This document shows positions 18,480-27,719 of a stretch of DNA of 64,000 nt, piece after piece. The notes under the pieces are model-generated. The model was not told the origin of the DNA. It worked only from the letters and a program-made list of their open reading frames with translations, and ran no database searches. This DNA is from Photobacterium leiognathi (GTDB lineage Bacteria; Pseudomonadota; Gammaproteobacteria; Enterobacterales; Vibrionaceae), in NCBI RefSeq assembly GCF_030685535.1, contig NZ_CP131601.1, positions 434,001-498,000 on the forward strand. The letters are read 5' to 3'. Both the position numbers and the translations under genes were made by a program. The stretch's first letter is position 1, and the number at the start of each line of letters is the position of its first letter.

Positions 18480-18555
18480 TGGTGCCTCGAGGCGGAATCG
18501 AACCACCGACACGAGGATTTTCAATCCTCTGCTCTACCGACTGAGCTATCGAGGC
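18480..18555 (-). tRNA. tRNA-Phe (anticodon GAA)
   Basis: 76 nt with encoded CCA. First gene of operon 2; the 42-base spacer to the next Asn gene is the same as in operon 1. Confidence 0.97.
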
Positions 18556-18566
18556 AACGGGGCGCT

Positions 18567-18595
18567 ATTAAAAGGGTTTTAAGCCTTTTCGTCAA
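18567..18595 (-). promoter_or_regulatory. Promoter of tRNA operon 2
   Basis: Minus strand: TTGACG, 17-base spacer, TTTAAT, discriminator AGCGCCCC. Homologous to the operon 1 promoter, so the duplication included the promoter. Confidence 0.8.
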
Positions 18596-18728
18596 CACTT
18601 TTTTCAAGAAAAAATGATAAATGTAGTTGTTTGTTGTCTTTTTGTTCGTTGTGATGTTGTTTTGATATTCATTTGTGAGATTTCATCAATTTAAAGTCGA
18701 TTGTTGATGAAATCTCGATAACGAATTT

Positions 18729-19001
18729 TTATTTTTCTGGCGGTGTGTAACCGTCGATTACCACGTCTTGACCTTCAAATAAAAACTTCACCATTTCAGC
18801 TTCAAGCAATTGGCGGTGTTCTGGGTTCATCATGTTCAACTTTTTCTCGTTGATTAACATGGTTTGCTTACCTTGCCATTCAGCCCATGCTTGCTTAGAA
18901 ATATTGTCAAAAATACGTTGGCCTAGTTCACCTGGGTATAGTTGAAAATCTAAACCTTCAGCTTCTTGTTTTAGTCGAGCACAAAAAACAGTACGACTCA
19001 T
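18729..19001 (-). CDS. yggX: Probable Fe(2+)-trafficking protein YggX
   Basis: Small cytosolic protein that protects iron-sulfur enzymes from oxidative damage and is linked to iron trafficking. The 90-aa sequence [19 protein letters not shown]... has the family N-terminus with its single conserved Cys7 and the pattern [17 protein letters not shown]. It follows mutY, itself an Fe-S protein, as in E. coli (mutY-yggX). The gap of 129 bases to mutY leaves room for a separate promoter, although none was identified. Confidence 0.95.
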   Translation of the reverse strand: MSRTVFCARLKQEAEGLDFQLYPGELGQRIFDNISKQAWAEWQGKQTMLINEKKLNMMNPEHRQLLEAEMVKFLFEGQDVVIDGYTPPEK

Positions 19002-19130
19002 GAAATATTCCTTACTTTTGCTCGCTGAATTTCACGCTCAGCGAAAATGAGTGATTAATTGATAGTTATACCAGAGTCAGTGACGGGCATCTAGCGCCAC
19101 TGACGGGAATAAAACCGCTAAAAATTAGGG

Positions 19131-20207
19131 CTATTTTCCGTTTACTAACTGGTATGCCAAGCTTTCTAATATTTTTTGCACGGGTGCAGCTAAACCGACT
19201 TTTGCCGGATTTTCGAGATCATACCATTGCCCAGCATTGTCATTAATGACGTTAGGCTCGGCAGATAACTCATACAGCATAGGGACAATATCAAGGTGAT
19301 AATGGCTAAATGTGTGGCGAAATGCGGTTAACTGCTGATTATTTTTGATCAAATTTTGCTGCTGACCGAGCTGCTTTTCTAGCAGTGGTGCTAGATCATC
19401 ACTATCGTGTTGTGGAAAGCACCATAAGCCGCCCCAAATTCCCACTTGTGGACGTTGCTCTAACCAAACCTTGTTGCCATGTTGCAAGATAGCGAACCAT
19501 GTTTGCTTTTCTGGCATGGTCTTTTTCGGTTTTTTGCCAGGAAAATCCATTTGCCGTTGTTGGGCTAAAGCGAGACATTGGTTGCTTACTGGGCATAACT
19601 CACACTTGGGTTTACTGCGAGTACAGATCATCGCCCCCATGTCCATCATAGCTTGGTTATAACGCTCAACCCCATCTGCTGGTGTGTTGGTTTCAGCAAT
19701 CTCCCATAAGTTATTTTCTACAGGTTTCTTACCAGGCCAACCTTCCACTGCATAACAACGTGAAAGTGTACGTTTAACGTTCCCATCTAAGATTGGGTGA
19801 TGTTGACCTAAGGATAGCGATAACACCGCTCCTGCAGTTGATCGCCCAATCCCCGGTAGGGCTTGTACTTGATCGATATCGGTTGGGAAAACACCGTTAT
19901 GATCGCTGACGATCATTTTTGCCGCTTTGTGTAAGTTACGGGCACGAGCGTAGTAGCCCAGTCCTGTCCATAGGTGTAGCACTTCATCTTGTTCGGCGGC
20001 TGCCAAGTCTTGCACCGTTGGGAAGCGTTCCATAAAGCGCTCAAAGTAGGGGATCACGGTGGCAACTTGAGTTTGTTGCAGCATGATTTCAGACAGCCAA
20101 ACTTTGTATGGGGTTTTATTTTGTTGCCAAGGTAGGGTTTTACGGCCGAATTTGTCGTACCACGCTAAGATGGCATCGGAAAATGACGTACTCAATGTTG
20201 TGCTCAC
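19131..20207 (-). CDS. mutY: Adenine DNA glycosylase MutY
   Basis: Removes adenine mispaired with 8-oxoguanine. The catalytic Glu40 is in [12 protein letters not shown] and Asp141 in PILDGNVKR; the helix-hairpin-helix is [11 protein letters not shown]. The [4Fe-4S] ligands Cys195, Cys202, Cys205 and Cys211 have the classical C-x6-C-x2-C-x5-C spacing. A C-terminal NUDIX-like domain recognises 8-oxoG. The 358 aa compare with 350 in E. coli. It is divergent from trmB across 272 bases. Confidence 0.97.
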   Translation of the reverse strand: MSTTLSTSFSDAILAWYDKFGRKTLPWQQNKTPYKVWLSEIMLQQTQVATVIPYFERFMERFPTVQDLAAAEQDEVLHLWTGLGYYARARNLHKAAKMIVSDHNGVFPTDIDQVQALPGIGRSTAGAVLSLSLGQHHPILDGNVKRTLSRCYAVEGWPGKKPVENNLWEIAETNTPADGVERYNQAMMDMGAMICTRSKPKCELCPVSNQCLALAQQRQMDFPGKKPKKTMPEKQTWFAILQHGNKVWLEQRPQVGIWGGLWCFPQHDSDDLAPLLEKQLGQQQNLIKNNQQLTAFRHTFSHYHLDIVPMLYELSAEPNVINDNAGQWYDLENPAKVGLAAPVQKILESLAYQLVNGK

Positions 20208-20417
20208 TTTACAATGTGTTGTTATTTGTCACTCGCTGTACGAAGAGATTCGATACTTTGTTTAATGACAAGCAACGATTTTGTTATTTTTGCTGCGAGG
20301 TGAAAATTGGTGTCCGCCAGTGCAATCACTTATACTGCAAGCGGAGGTGCAGCGTTATTTATTGTCTATTTTGGACAAGATTGCACCATAAACTGGCTAT
20401 TGTCGCAATCGATAGAC

Positions 20418-20445
20418 TTGAATTGAGTCTATAACTTTGGATAAT
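20418..20445 (+). promoter_or_regulatory. trmB: Predicted trmB promoter
   Basis: TTGAAT (20418-20423), a 16-base spacer and GATAAT (20440-20445), five of six matches in the -10 box, 35 bases before the trmB ATG. Confidence 0.45.
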
Positions 20446-20479
20446 GCCGTTCCGTTTCTTTTTTGTTTGGATAGTTAGC

Positions 20480-21217
20480 ATGAGCGAAGTTTCAAAGAAG
20501 TCAGGCGAAGTGACCCTGACTGAATTTACCGAAGATGGCAAGCTGGTTCGTAAGATCCGTAGCTTTGTTCGTCGTGAAGGCCGTTTAACTAAAGGCCAAG
20601 AAAATGCGATGGAAAACAACTGGCCAACTATGGGTATTGATTTCGCCAAGCAAATGCTGGACTGGAAAGAAGTATACAACCGTGAAGCGCCAGTAGTTCT
20701 TGAAATCGGTTTTGGTATGGGCGCATCATTAGTTGAAATGGCTAAAAATGCCCCTGAGAAAAACTTCATCGGTATCGAAGTGCATAGCCCTGGTGTTGGT
20801 GCGTGTCTAATGGGTGCAGAAGAAGCTGGTTTAACTAACCTACGTGTAATGTGTCACGACGGTGTGGAAGTGTTTGAACACATGATCCCAGACGGTAGCC
20901 TAGATACAGTGCAGTTATTCTTCCCAGATCCTTGGCACAAAGCGCGTCACCATAAGCGTCGTATCGTTCAGCCTGAGTTTGCTGAAATGCTACGTAAGAA
21001 GCTTAAAATTGGTGGTATTTTCCATATGGCAACAGACTGGGAAAATTACGCAGAACATATGGTTGAAGTAATGGATGCAGCACCTGGTTACCGTAACACG
21101 GCAACAGATGGTCCTTACATTGATCGTCCAGAAGATCGTCCACTAACCAAGTTTGAAGCACGTGGTCACCGTTTAGGTCACGGCGTTTGGGATATGAAGT
21201 ACGCGCGTACTGAGTAA
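20480..21217 (+). CDS. trmB: tRNA (guanine-N7-)-methyltransferase TrmB
   Basis: SAM-dependent methylation of G46 in the variable loop of tRNAs. The SAM motif is [16 protein letters not shown], followed by [18 protein letters not shown], the TrmB signature. The start at 20480 ([11 protein letters not shown]) gives 245 aa; the open frame from 20444 adds a hydrophobic stretch absent from the family. The gene is followed by its own terminator and then glsB. Confidence 0.95.
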   Translation: MSEVSKKSGEVTLTEFTEDGKLVRKIRSFVRREGRLTKGQENAMENNWPTMGIDFAKQMLDWKEVYNREAPVVLEIGFGMGASLVEMAKNAPEKNFIGIEVHSPGVGACLMGAEEAGLTNLRVMCHDGVEVFEHMIPDGSLDTVQLFFPDPWHKARHHKRRIVQPEFAEMLRKKLKIGGIFHMATDWENYAEHMVEVMDAAPGYRNTATDGPYIDRPEDRPLTKFEARGHRLGHGVWDMKYARTE

Positions 21218-21283
21218 TCACCATTCAGCACTATTAGCGAAGAGATCGTATATTTGATCCTATTACGCTGTAGAGAATTAATT

Positions 21284-21311
21284 AAAAAGCCAACCTAGTG
21301 TTGGCTTTTTT
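21284..21311 (+). terminator. trmB terminator
   Basis: AAAAAGCCAAC/GTTGGCTTTTT stem with a four-base loop. The glsB frame is open through it, which argues for the later glsB start. Confidence 0.85.
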
Positions 21312-21330
21312 GCCCTTGGAGAAAAGAGAA

Positions 21331-22251
21331 ATGAAGCCAACTGCTGCATTGCTAAATGAAGTGTTAGAAGAAGTGAGACCATTGATTGGTCAGGGAAAAG
21401 TTGCTGATTACATTCCTGCTCTAGCCAGCGTACCTGCTAATAAATTGGGTATTGCTGTGTGTTACAACGATGGTGAAATTATTCAAGCTGGTGACAGTGA
21501 AGAAGGTTTTTCTATTCAATCGATCTCCAAGGTGCTTTCGCTGACATTAGCTATGACGTTATATGAGCCAGATGAGTTATGGTCTCGTGTTGGTAAAGAG
21601 CCGTCGGGTCAAGCCTTTAACTCAATGATCCAGCTTGAATTAGAAAAAGGTATTCCACGTAACCCGTTTATTAACCCTGGTGCGATTGTTGTCTCAGACA
21701 TGCTACACAGTCGCTTATGTGCACCACAATATCGGATGCTAGAGTTAGTAAGAGAGCTTTCTTGCAACCCTAACATTGTTTACGACAAAGTGGTGGCAAG
21801 CTCTGAAATGCAACATAGCGATCGTAATGCTTCTATTGCTTATTTGATGCGCTCATTTGGCAACTTTGAAAATGAAGTCATGCCTGTGCTAACTAACTAT
21901 TTTAGCTACTGTGCGCTTAAGATGAGCTGTGTGGATTTAGCGAGAACGTTTAGTTATTTAGCAAATAAAGGGCTTCCTTTAGGCGCGAAAAAAAGAATTA
22001 TCAGCCAGACTAAAAGTAAGCATATAAATGCATTGCTTGCGACTTGTGGTTTGTACGATGGCGCAGGTGAATTTGCTTACCGTGTAGGTATGCCAGGTAA
22101 ATCTGGTGTCGGTGGGGGCATTGTTGCGATTGTACCGGGTGAAATGACGATCGCTGTTTGGTCGCCAGAGCTTGATCAATCCGGTAATTCTGTTGCAGGG
22201 ACTGCAGCGTTAGAAAAATTATCAGAGCGTATTGGACGTTCTATTTTTTAG
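21331..22251 (+). CDS. glsB: Glutaminase
   Basis: Hydrolyses glutamine to glutamate and ammonia; the fold is that of serine beta-lactamases. The catalytic S-x-x-K is in [15 protein letters not shown], followed by the family motifs [18 protein letters not shown] and the C-terminal [12 protein letters not shown]. Start at 21331 follows GGAGAAAAGAG and gives 306 aa against 308 in E. coli GlsB; the frame open from 21298 overlaps the trmB terminator and is rejected. Named glsB by similarity to the E. coli yneH product. Confidence 0.93.
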   Translation: MKPTAALLNEVLEEVRPLIGQGKVADYIPALASVPANKLGIAVCYNDGEIIQAGDSEEGFSIQSISKVLSLTLAMTLYEPDELWSRVGKEPSGQAFNSMIQLELEKGIPRNPFINPGAIVVSDMLHSRLCAPQYRMLELVRELSCNPNIVYDKVVASSEMQHSDRNASIAYLMRSFGNFENEVMPVLTNYFSYCALKMSCVDLARTFSYLANKGLPLGAKKRIISQTKSKHINALLATCGLYDGAGEFAYRVGMPGKSGVGGGIVAIVPGEMTIAVWSPELDQSGNSVAGTAALEKLSERIGRSIF

Positions 22252-22299
22252 TGAGTACGTATAGTTGATGTTGCGATGCTCACATTAGGGGAGGATCGT

Positions 22300-22716
22300 A
22301 TGTTAATGAATAAATGTATTTACGGATTAAGAACATCGATACAAGGTGCTTTACTTGCAGCTTTTGGGTTTATCAGTTCTGCTGTATTTGCCAGTGAATG
22401 TGATCCACAGTGGCATAACTCACTGAGTTTAAATGAAGGGCGATTAACCTTAGTGCAAGGAGAGCGAGAATTTAGTATTGATGCCAATGGGCAGATGTAC
22501 TTTGATGTTCATAAAATTGAACTCAGCTCCAAGCAAACTGAGCTATTATCTGATTACTATGAGATTTTAGATAATGATCTGCCTTATTTGTTATCGCACT
22601 CTCAGCGTATTGATAAGCAAGTTTGTGAATTTGTTTCGCTACGAATAGAACAAGAACAACGCCTACAAGATGCGATCCCAGCACTAAAAAATTGGCGTAG
22701 CGTAACATTAAATTAG
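22300..22716 (+). CDS. Secreted DUF2884 (YggN)-like protein, short form
   Basis: A 138-aa protein with a signal peptide (MLMNKCIYGLRTSIQGALLA..., cleavage expected after FASSAVFA-like VFA-S). The mature part, with LTLVQGEREFSIDANGQMYF, then a helix ending LPYLLSHSQRIDKQ, resembles the N-terminal half of E. coli YggN (DUF2884, about 239 aa), whose C-terminal half is absent. The start at 22300 follows GGGGAGG; ATGs at 22276 and 22306 are alternatives. Function is unknown. It lies between glsB and hemW, near where yggN sits in E. coli. The family call is by eye and moderate. Confidence 0.6.
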   Translation: MLMNKCIYGLRTSIQGALLAAFGFISSAVFASECDPQWHNSLSLNEGRLTLVQGEREFSIDANGQMYFDVHKIELSSKQTELLSDYYEILDNDLPYLLSHSQRIDKQVCEFVSLRIEQEQRLQDAIPALKNWRSVTLN

Positions 22717-22731
22717 TCAGCGTTTGAAAAG

Positions 22732-22770
22732 AAAAAGCGAGCATGAGTAATCACTCAATGCTCGCTTTTT
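22732..22770. terminator. Bidirectional terminator between the DUF2884-like gene and hemW
   Basis: AAAAAGCGAGCATGAGT pairs with ACTCAATGCTCGCTTTTT, leaving one bulge. Symmetrical A/T ends serve both convergent genes. Confidence 0.85.
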
Positions 22771-22779
22771 TATTGGCTG

Positions 22780-23943
22780 TTATTCGTCGTCATCTTCGAC
22801 AAAAGCGGCTAATAAATCATTAAGGAACAGTTTACCGTGCTCGGTAATTTGCCATTGCTCGCCAGTATCTTGCAGGTAATTTTGCGAAATTGCCCAATCA
22901 ATGGCTGGCTCAATACTTGATAGCGGTAAGCCCGTACGAGTTGGGTAGTCTTGTTTTGGACAGGCTTCTAGCAAGCGAAAACGGTTCATAAAGAACTCAA
23001 AAGGACGCTCACAGTCAGCCACATTGGTTTCTTGTGTCAGGTAAGGTTTATCAGCCTGTAAATACCCACGAGGATGTTTGACTTTAACTGTGCGGATAAT
23101 ACGACCGTCTTCAAAACTGATCTTACCGTGAGCTCCACAACCAATCCCTAAGTAATCACCAAAACGCCAGTAGTTCAGGTTATGCTGGCATTGTTTTCCT
23201 GGCTTGCTATAGCCAGAAATTTCGTACTGTTGATAACCTGCTTCTGTAAGTAGTTGATGACCTTGCTCAAAAATATCCCAAAGATCGTCATCGTCAGGTA
23301 GCGTGGGTGGCTTTGAGTAATACAAAGTATTAGGCTCAATCGTCAGTTGATACCAAGATAGATGAGGTGGATCGAGTGCGATCGCTTGCTTTAGATCGCT
23401 GATCGCATCTTCAACACTTTGATCTGGTAGACCATGCATAAGATCGACATTAAAGCTGTTTAATCCCGCATCCTTTGCAAGCCCAGCAGCACGAATCGCT
23501 TCATCTGCGCCATGAATACGGCCAAGACGTTCAAGTTTTTCATTTTGAAAGCTTTGAATACCAATTGAAATACGGTTTACACCTGCTTGGCGATAGGCAT
23601 CAAAACGTCCCGCTTCCACTGTGCCGGGATTGGCTTCCATAGTGATTTCAATGTCATCACTAAAGGGAATGCGCTGCTCAATAGCTGTTAATAAACGACC
23701 AATTTCGCTTGGTGAGATCAGGCTTAGGGTGCCGCCACCAATAAAAATAGAGTGCAGTGGACGTACACCGTTTACTAATTGATAAGCGCTGAGATCGGTT
23801 TCAAGATCGTCAATTAACGCATCAATGTAATCGAGCTCAGGGAGTTCTGTCTTTAGTGCGTGTGAGTTGAAATCGCAGTAAGGGCATTTCTGCACACACC
23901 AAGGAATGTGAACATATAAGCTGAGCGGTGGAGGTACCAACAT
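22780..23943 (-). CDS. hemW: Radical SAM heme chaperone HemW
   Basis: Formerly annotated as coproporphyrinogen III oxidase-like; HemW binds heme and delivers it to respiratory enzymes. The radical SAM cluster ligands Cys16, Cys20 and Cys23 are in HIPWCVQKCPYC, with the next residue DFNS as in HemW rather than HemN. The 387 aa fit E. coli HemW (378 aa). It directly abuts rdgB (one base after its stop), so they are co-transcribed. Confidence 0.94.
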   Translation of the reverse strand: MLVPPPLSLYVHIPWCVQKCPYCDFNSHALKTELPELDYIDALIDDLETDLSAYQLVNGVRPLHSIFIGGGTLSLISPSEIGRLLTAIEQRIPFSDDIEITMEANPGTVEAGRFDAYRQAGVNRISIGIQSFQNEKLERLGRIHGADEAIRAAGLAKDAGLNSFNVDLMHGLPDQSVEDAISDLKQAIALDPPHLSWYQLTIEPNTLYYSKPPTLPDDDDLWDIFEQGHQLLTEAGYQQYEISGYSKPGKQCQHNLNYWRFGDYLGIGCGAHGKISFEDGRIIRTVKVKHPRGYLQADKPYLTQETNVADCERPFEFFMNRFRLLEACPKQDYPTRTGLPLSSIEPAIDWAISQNYLQDTGEQWQITEHGKLFLNDLLAAFVEDDDE

Positions 23944-24537
23944 TTATTGTGCCTTTAGTGCGCTAAATAGTTGCTGTAGGGCTTTACCACGGTGTGATAG
24001 TTGTTTTTTACGAGCAGGAGCAAGCTCTGCAGATGCACATTGATCTTCTGGTACCCAGAATACGGGATCGTAACCAAAACCGTTTTCGCCATGACGTTCA
24101 GTTAAAATGCTGCCTTCCCAAGAGCCGTGACAAACCAGAGGTGTTGGATCATTTTCGTGGCGCATCATCACAAGTACACAATGAAAACGTGCCGTGCGTT
24201 GATCTTCTGGTACGTCTTTCATTTCAGCTAATAGCTTATCAATGTTGTCTGCATCAGATGCGTCTTCACCTGCAAAGCGTGCTGAGTAAATACCCGGTGC
24301 ACCTTTAAGAAAATCCACTTCTAAACCTGAATCATCCGCAATGGCAGGAAGACCGGTTTCTTTTGCCGCGTGACGGGCTTTGATGATGGCATTTTCGATA
24401 AATGTTGTGCCCGTTTCTGCCACGGAAGAGACGTTATAATCACTTTGAGCGACCACATCAAAACCAAAATCAGCCAGTAAATCGGCCATTTCTTTTACTT
24501 TGCCTTGGTTGCCTGTTGCTAGTACAAGTTTACTCAT
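23944..24537 (-). CDS. rdgB: dITP/XTP pyrophosphatase RdgB
   Basis: Cleanses the nucleotide pool of dITP, ITP and XTP. Ham1-family motifs are [14 protein letters not shown] at the N-terminus and [13 protein letters not shown]...GIYSARFAG. The 197 aa equal E. coli RdgB. It leads the rdgB-hemW unit; the terminator at 24604-24623 separates it from the DUF4426 gene upstream. Confidence 0.96.
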   Translation of the reverse strand: MSKLVLATGNQGKVKEMADLLADFGFDVVAQSDYNVSSVAETGTTFIENAIIKARHAAKETGLPAIADDSGLEVDFLKGAPGIYSARFAGEDASDADNIDKLLAEMKDVPEDQRTARFHCVLVMMRHENDPTPLVCHGSWEGSILTERHGENGFGYDPVFWVPEDQCASAELAPARKKQLSHRGKALQQLFSALKAQ

Positions 24538-24603
24538 TTTGATGCCTTTTGATCGTCAAGCTCTCTAAATAATGGCGGCTATAATAGCGGTTGTTTAGCC
24601 AAT

Positions 24604-24623
24604 AAAAAAGGCGCGGATGCGCC
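24604..24623 (-). terminator. Terminator after the DUF4426 gene
   Basis: Minus strand GGCGC-ATCC-GCGCC followed by T6. Confidence 0.75.
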
Positions 24624-24656
24624 TAGTGAGTGTAGCTATGATCAAACGAGTTCTGT

Positions 24657-25082
24657 TTATTTATCGACAAAGAAGGTTTGTTTAAACGTTAGGGTTTCTT
24701 TTTTGCCGTTGTAGAAAATATTGATCTTAAAATCGAGGGTTTCGTCGTTGGTGTGCTTAAATTGTGCAATAGAATAAATCGCTTTCCCTTCTTTGATTTC
24801 TCTAAAGGTTAAGGTTTTCTGTTGACCTAATATGTTACTTGCTGTGCCTGTTAACTGAGCAGAGACCGCTGGTTTACCTTCTTTGCTGGTATCGAAAACG
24901 GAAATATTAATCAGTGCGCCATAACGGCTACGTTGAATTTTATAGTGACTGGCAATGTCTGGGGTTAAAAACGTTGATGCGAAGCTAGAGTAATGCACTT
25001 CTAAATCGCCAAAACGTTTAAGTTGCTCAGCAGTACTCGGTAGGCTGAAGACGAGCAACAGTAGGCTAAATAAGGCTTTCAT
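24657..25082 (-). CDS. Secreted DUF4426 protein
   Basis: A 141-aa protein with a clear signal peptide (MKALFSLLLLVFSLPSTA) and a beta-rich mature domain containing GDLEVHYSSFASTFLTP and HYKIQRSRYGALINISV, the DUF4426 pattern. Location is expected to be periplasmic. The function is unknown. It lies between rdgB and yggU, where Vibrio genomes commonly carry it, and is bounded by terminators on both sides, so it is probably monocistronic. Confidence 0.8.
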   Translation of the reverse strand: MKALFSLLLLVFSLPSTAEQLKRFGDLEVHYSSFASTFLTPDIASHYKIQRSRYGALINISVFDTSKEGKPAVSAQLTGTASNILGQQKTLTFREIKEGKAIYSIAQFKHTNDETLDFKINIFYNGKKETLTFKQTFFVDK

Positions 25083-25177
25083 TGTTGTATCCTTTCTGTT
25101 CAGTATTTCACTGAATACTTCCTTTAAGTGTAGCGTTTACCGCTAGCTATTTTGATTGTAGCGAAGTGTTACCACAT

Positions 25178-25212
25178 AAAAAAAGCGAATACCTAAATTA
25201 GATATTCGCTTT
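25178..25212 (-). terminator. Terminator of the proC-yggT-yggU run
   Basis: Ten-base stem AAAGCGAATA/TATTCGCTTT with a T-run on the minus strand. Confidence 0.75.
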
Positions 25213-25227
25213 GTTGTGCTGATCAAA

Positions 25228-25533
25228 TTACATCAGGTTTTCGATCTCATTGGGTATCGCTTTCGGCGCTTCAATCCGTACTTGCTTGTGACGTCCTTGT
25301 AAGCCTTTTTCGACATGGATCAGCCCTTTAGCAACCTTGAATTGTTTCGAGAGGTATTTCACTAAATGGGCGTTGGCTTTGCCATCGACAGGCGGGGCTG
25401 TGATGGCAATTTTAATTTCGTCACCGTGCAAACCAACGATCTGATCACGGCTTGCTTTGGGTTGGATATAAAGTCGAACGATGAGATCGTCACCATCCTG
25501 ATGGATCGCTTTTTCTGTCACAGCATGTACCAA
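25228..25533 (-). CDS. yggU: YggU, DUF167 family protein
   Basis: Small conserved protein (101 aa against 96 in E. coli) of unknown function. The DUF167 signature [28 protein letters not shown], split here only by the length limit as [12 protein letters not shown]...[15 protein letters not shown], is complete. The start overlaps the yggT stop by 16 bases, so the pair is translationally coupled. The synteny yggS-proC-yggT-yggU-rdgB-hemW is that of E. coli apart from the inserted DUF4426 gene. Confidence 0.93.
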   Translation of the reverse strand: MVHAVTEKAIHQDGDDLIVRLYIQPKASRDQIVGLHGDEIKIAITAPPVDGKANAHLVKYLSKQFKVAKGLIHVEKGLQGRHKQVRIEAPKAIPNEIENLM

Positions 25534-26072
25534 ACATTACCTACAACAGAGCCCATTGCGTAGTTGGCAAACTGCAGCGCAATGAAGATCACTAAGATAC
25601 TTAAATCTAAGCCGCCCATCGCAGGAAGAATACGACGCACAGGTGCCATTAGTGGCTCTGTAAGTTGATACATTACGTATTCCATTGGGCTACGGCCTTG
25701 GCTCACCCAACTTAGGATTGCACGGATCAGTAGTACCCAGAACAGTAGACTACCTGCAGCTTTTAATAGTGCGAGCAAGCCTAAGAACAAGAAGCTTGGC
25801 TCAAAAATAACGCCACCGCTACTGATGGAAATAATGATGAGGAACTTGGCAACACAGAGTACGTAAGCAAACAATACAGTTGCCATATCTAATGAACCAA
25901 TTGATGGGATCACGCGGCGAAGCGGTGCAACAATTGGCTGGGTTGCTTTAACGATAAATTGTGAGAATGGGTTATAGAAGTCAGCACGTGACCATTGTAA
26001 CCAAACTCGTAATAACACCACCATGATGTATAAATCAAAGGCGGTTTGAACTAAATAAACGAATGGATTCAT
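25518..26072 (-). CDS. yggT: YggT family membrane protein
   Basis: Integral inner-membrane protein of 184 aa with two tandem YGGT repeats, each of two hydrophobic helices: [21 protein letters not shown] and, later, [23 protein letters not shown], each followed by a P-x-R-R-x-P motif ([22 protein letters not shown]). Homologues have been connected to osmotic or K+ balance and to cell-division-linked processes, but the role is not settled. It lies nine bases after proC. Confidence 0.92.
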   Translation of the reverse strand: MNPFVYLVQTAFDLYIMVVLLRVWLQWSRADFYNPFSQFIVKATQPIVAPLRRVIPSIGSLDMATVLFAYVLCVAKFLIIISISSGGVIFEPSFLFLGLLALLKAAGSLLFWVLLIRAILSWVSQGRSPMEYVMYQLTEPLMAPVRRILPAMGGLDLSILVIFIALQFANYAMGSVVGNVWYML

Positions 26073-26081
26073 AGATAAACC

Positions 26082-26900
26082 TTAAAACAATTGTTCCATT
26101 TCTTTTGCGCGAGATACTGCAGCTTGCATTGCTTTAGCAACAATATCTGACAATTGGTGTTGATTGAATGTGTTGATAGCTTCTGCTGTTGTACCACCTT
26201 TTGAGGTGACTTGCTCACGTAATGTTGAAAGTGATGTTTCTGGATTTGCTTTCACCATTTCCGCGGCACCCAGAGCAGTTTGCTGGATCAGCAAACGGGC
26301 GGTATCTTGGTTAAAACCTTGCTTGATGGCTTCTTGTTGCATTGCTTCCATGAATAAGAAGAAATAAGCAGGAGCACTACCTGCAGCGGCGATAATGCCA
26401 TTAATGCCTGATTCTTCTTCTACCCAGCAAATTTCACCCACGGCTTGTAGTAATTGGGTCGCAAACTCACGATCAGCCTGTGCCAACTGTGGTTTAGCGT
26501 ATAAACCGCTCATCCCTTTACCAATCAAAGACGGGGTATTTGGCATCACTCGTACTAATTCAACATCTTGCCCTAACATTTCACAAAGACGCTGACAGTT
26601 AATTCCTGCTGCAATCGAGATCACCAGCTTGCCATCAAAGTTAATGTCTTGAAGTGGCAGACAGACTTCTTCCATTAATTGAGGTTTAACCGCAAGCACG
26701 ACAACATCTGCTTCTTTTGCTGCATTAAGATTATCGCTGGTGGTATGAATACCAAAATCACGCGCTAAAGGTTCACGGCGCGCATCACTTGGCGCTGTGG
26801 CTGTGATTTTTTTCGCGTCGTAACCACTGGCGACAAGACCTGCGATGATCGAGCGCGCCATATTTCCTGCCCCAATAAAGGCGATTGAGCGTTGTTCCAT
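26082..26900 (-). CDS. proC: Pyrroline-5-carboxylate reductase
   Basis: NAD(P)H-dependent final step of proline synthesis. The Rossmann motif is IAFIGAGNMARSIIAGL at the N-terminus; the P5C-binding region GLTSKGGTTAEAI-like appears as REQVTSKGGTTAEAI near the C-terminus. The 272 aa fit the family. It sits between yggS and yggT, as is common in gammaproteobacteria; YggS (PLP homeostasis) and ProC are often co-transcribed, but here 86 bases separate them. Confidence 0.96.
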   Translation of the reverse strand: MEQRSIAFIGAGNMARSIIAGLVASGYDAKKITATAPSDARREPLARDFGIHTTSDNLNAAKEADVVVLAVKPQLMEEVCLPLQDINFDGKLVISIAAGINCQRLCEMLGQDVELVRVMPNTPSLIGKGMSGLYAKPQLAQADREFATQLLQAVGEICWVEEESGINGIIAAAGSAPAYFFLFMEAMQQEAIKQGFNQDTARLLIQQTALGAAEMVKANPETSLSTLREQVTSKGGTTAEAINTFNQHQLSDIVAKAMQAAVSRAKEMEQLF

Positions 26901-26986
26901 GTCAAATCCTTATAAATAGGTACAAACTTAATGTTTTTTACCTTAATTGAGCTGTCATTTAAATGAACAGTACGAGTGTTTTTTTA

Positions 26987-27697
26987 TTATGCTTTTTGGC
27001 TGTAATCGCGCGCACCAAAAATAGCAGTACCAATGCGAACGATGGTGCTACTGACTGCAATCGCCGCTTCCATGTCATCACTCATACCCATTGATAGCGT
27101 ATCAACTTGTGGGTATGTGGTTTTTAACTGCTCGAGTGCATCGGATAGCGTTTTAAATGTTGCAAATTGGCTATCAAAATCTGTTGCTGGTTGAGGGATA
27201 GACATCAAGCCACGCAATTCAATATTTGGCATCGCTGCAATTTCTGCCGCTAGTGCAGGTAGCTCTGCCAGTGACACGCCCGATTTGGTCTCTTCATCAT
27301 TACTGTTAACTTGTAACAATACTTGTAATGGTGCCATATTAGCAGGGCGTTGATCGCTTAAACGTTTAGCTGTTTTCACTCGATCAATCGAATGTACCCA
27401 ATCAAAGTGCTCAGCAACTAGGCGCGTTTTATTTGATTGAATTGGGCCAATAAAATGCCATACAAGCAAGTTTTTAGCACTATGGGTTGAAAAGTGATTT
27501 ACCTTATCAACACCTTCCTGTACATAGTTTTCGCCAAATGCATACTGGCCTGCGGCGATGGCTTCTTCGATCGCCTCGACTGGCTTGGTTTTACTTACCG
27601 CCAATAATTGCACGGAATCTGCAGCCCTGCCGCATTTTTCAGTTGCTAAGGTGATCTGATGGATGACCTCTGCAATATTTTGTTTGATACTAGTCAT
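26987..27697 (-). CDS. yggS: YggS/PLPBP family PLP-binding protein
   Basis: Cytosolic pyridoxal-phosphate homeostasis protein, a TIM-barrel without known catalytic activity. The PLP lysine is in LLAVSKTKPVEAI, and the later signatures HFIGPIQSNK and GLSMGMSDDMEAAI-like (TLSMGMSDDMEAAI) are present. Start at 27697 (MTSIKQNIAEV) gives 236 aa, matching E. coli (234 aa); the longer open frame to 27835 runs antisense through pilT. The pilT start is only 22 bases away on the other strand. Confidence 0.94.
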   Translation of the reverse strand: MTSIKQNIAEVIHQITLATEKCGRAADSVQLLAVSKTKPVEAIEEAIAAGQYAFGENYVQEGVDKVNHFSTHSAKNLLVWHFIGPIQSNKTRLVAEHFDWVHSIDRVKTAKRLSDQRPANMAPLQVLLQVNSNDEETKSGVSLAELPALAAEIAAMPNIELRGLMSIPQPATDFDSQFATFKTLSDALEQLKTTYPQVDTLSMGMSDDMEAAIAVSSTIVRIGTAIFGARDYSQKA

Positions 27698-27719
27698 AAT
27701 TGATTCTTGGGGAAAATTT

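Noticed and set aside
20108..20434. 108-codon plus-strand frame overlapping the start of mutY
   Set aside because: Antisense to mutY for much of its length, Cys-rich and low-complexity in composition, without a family motif or ribosome-binding site.
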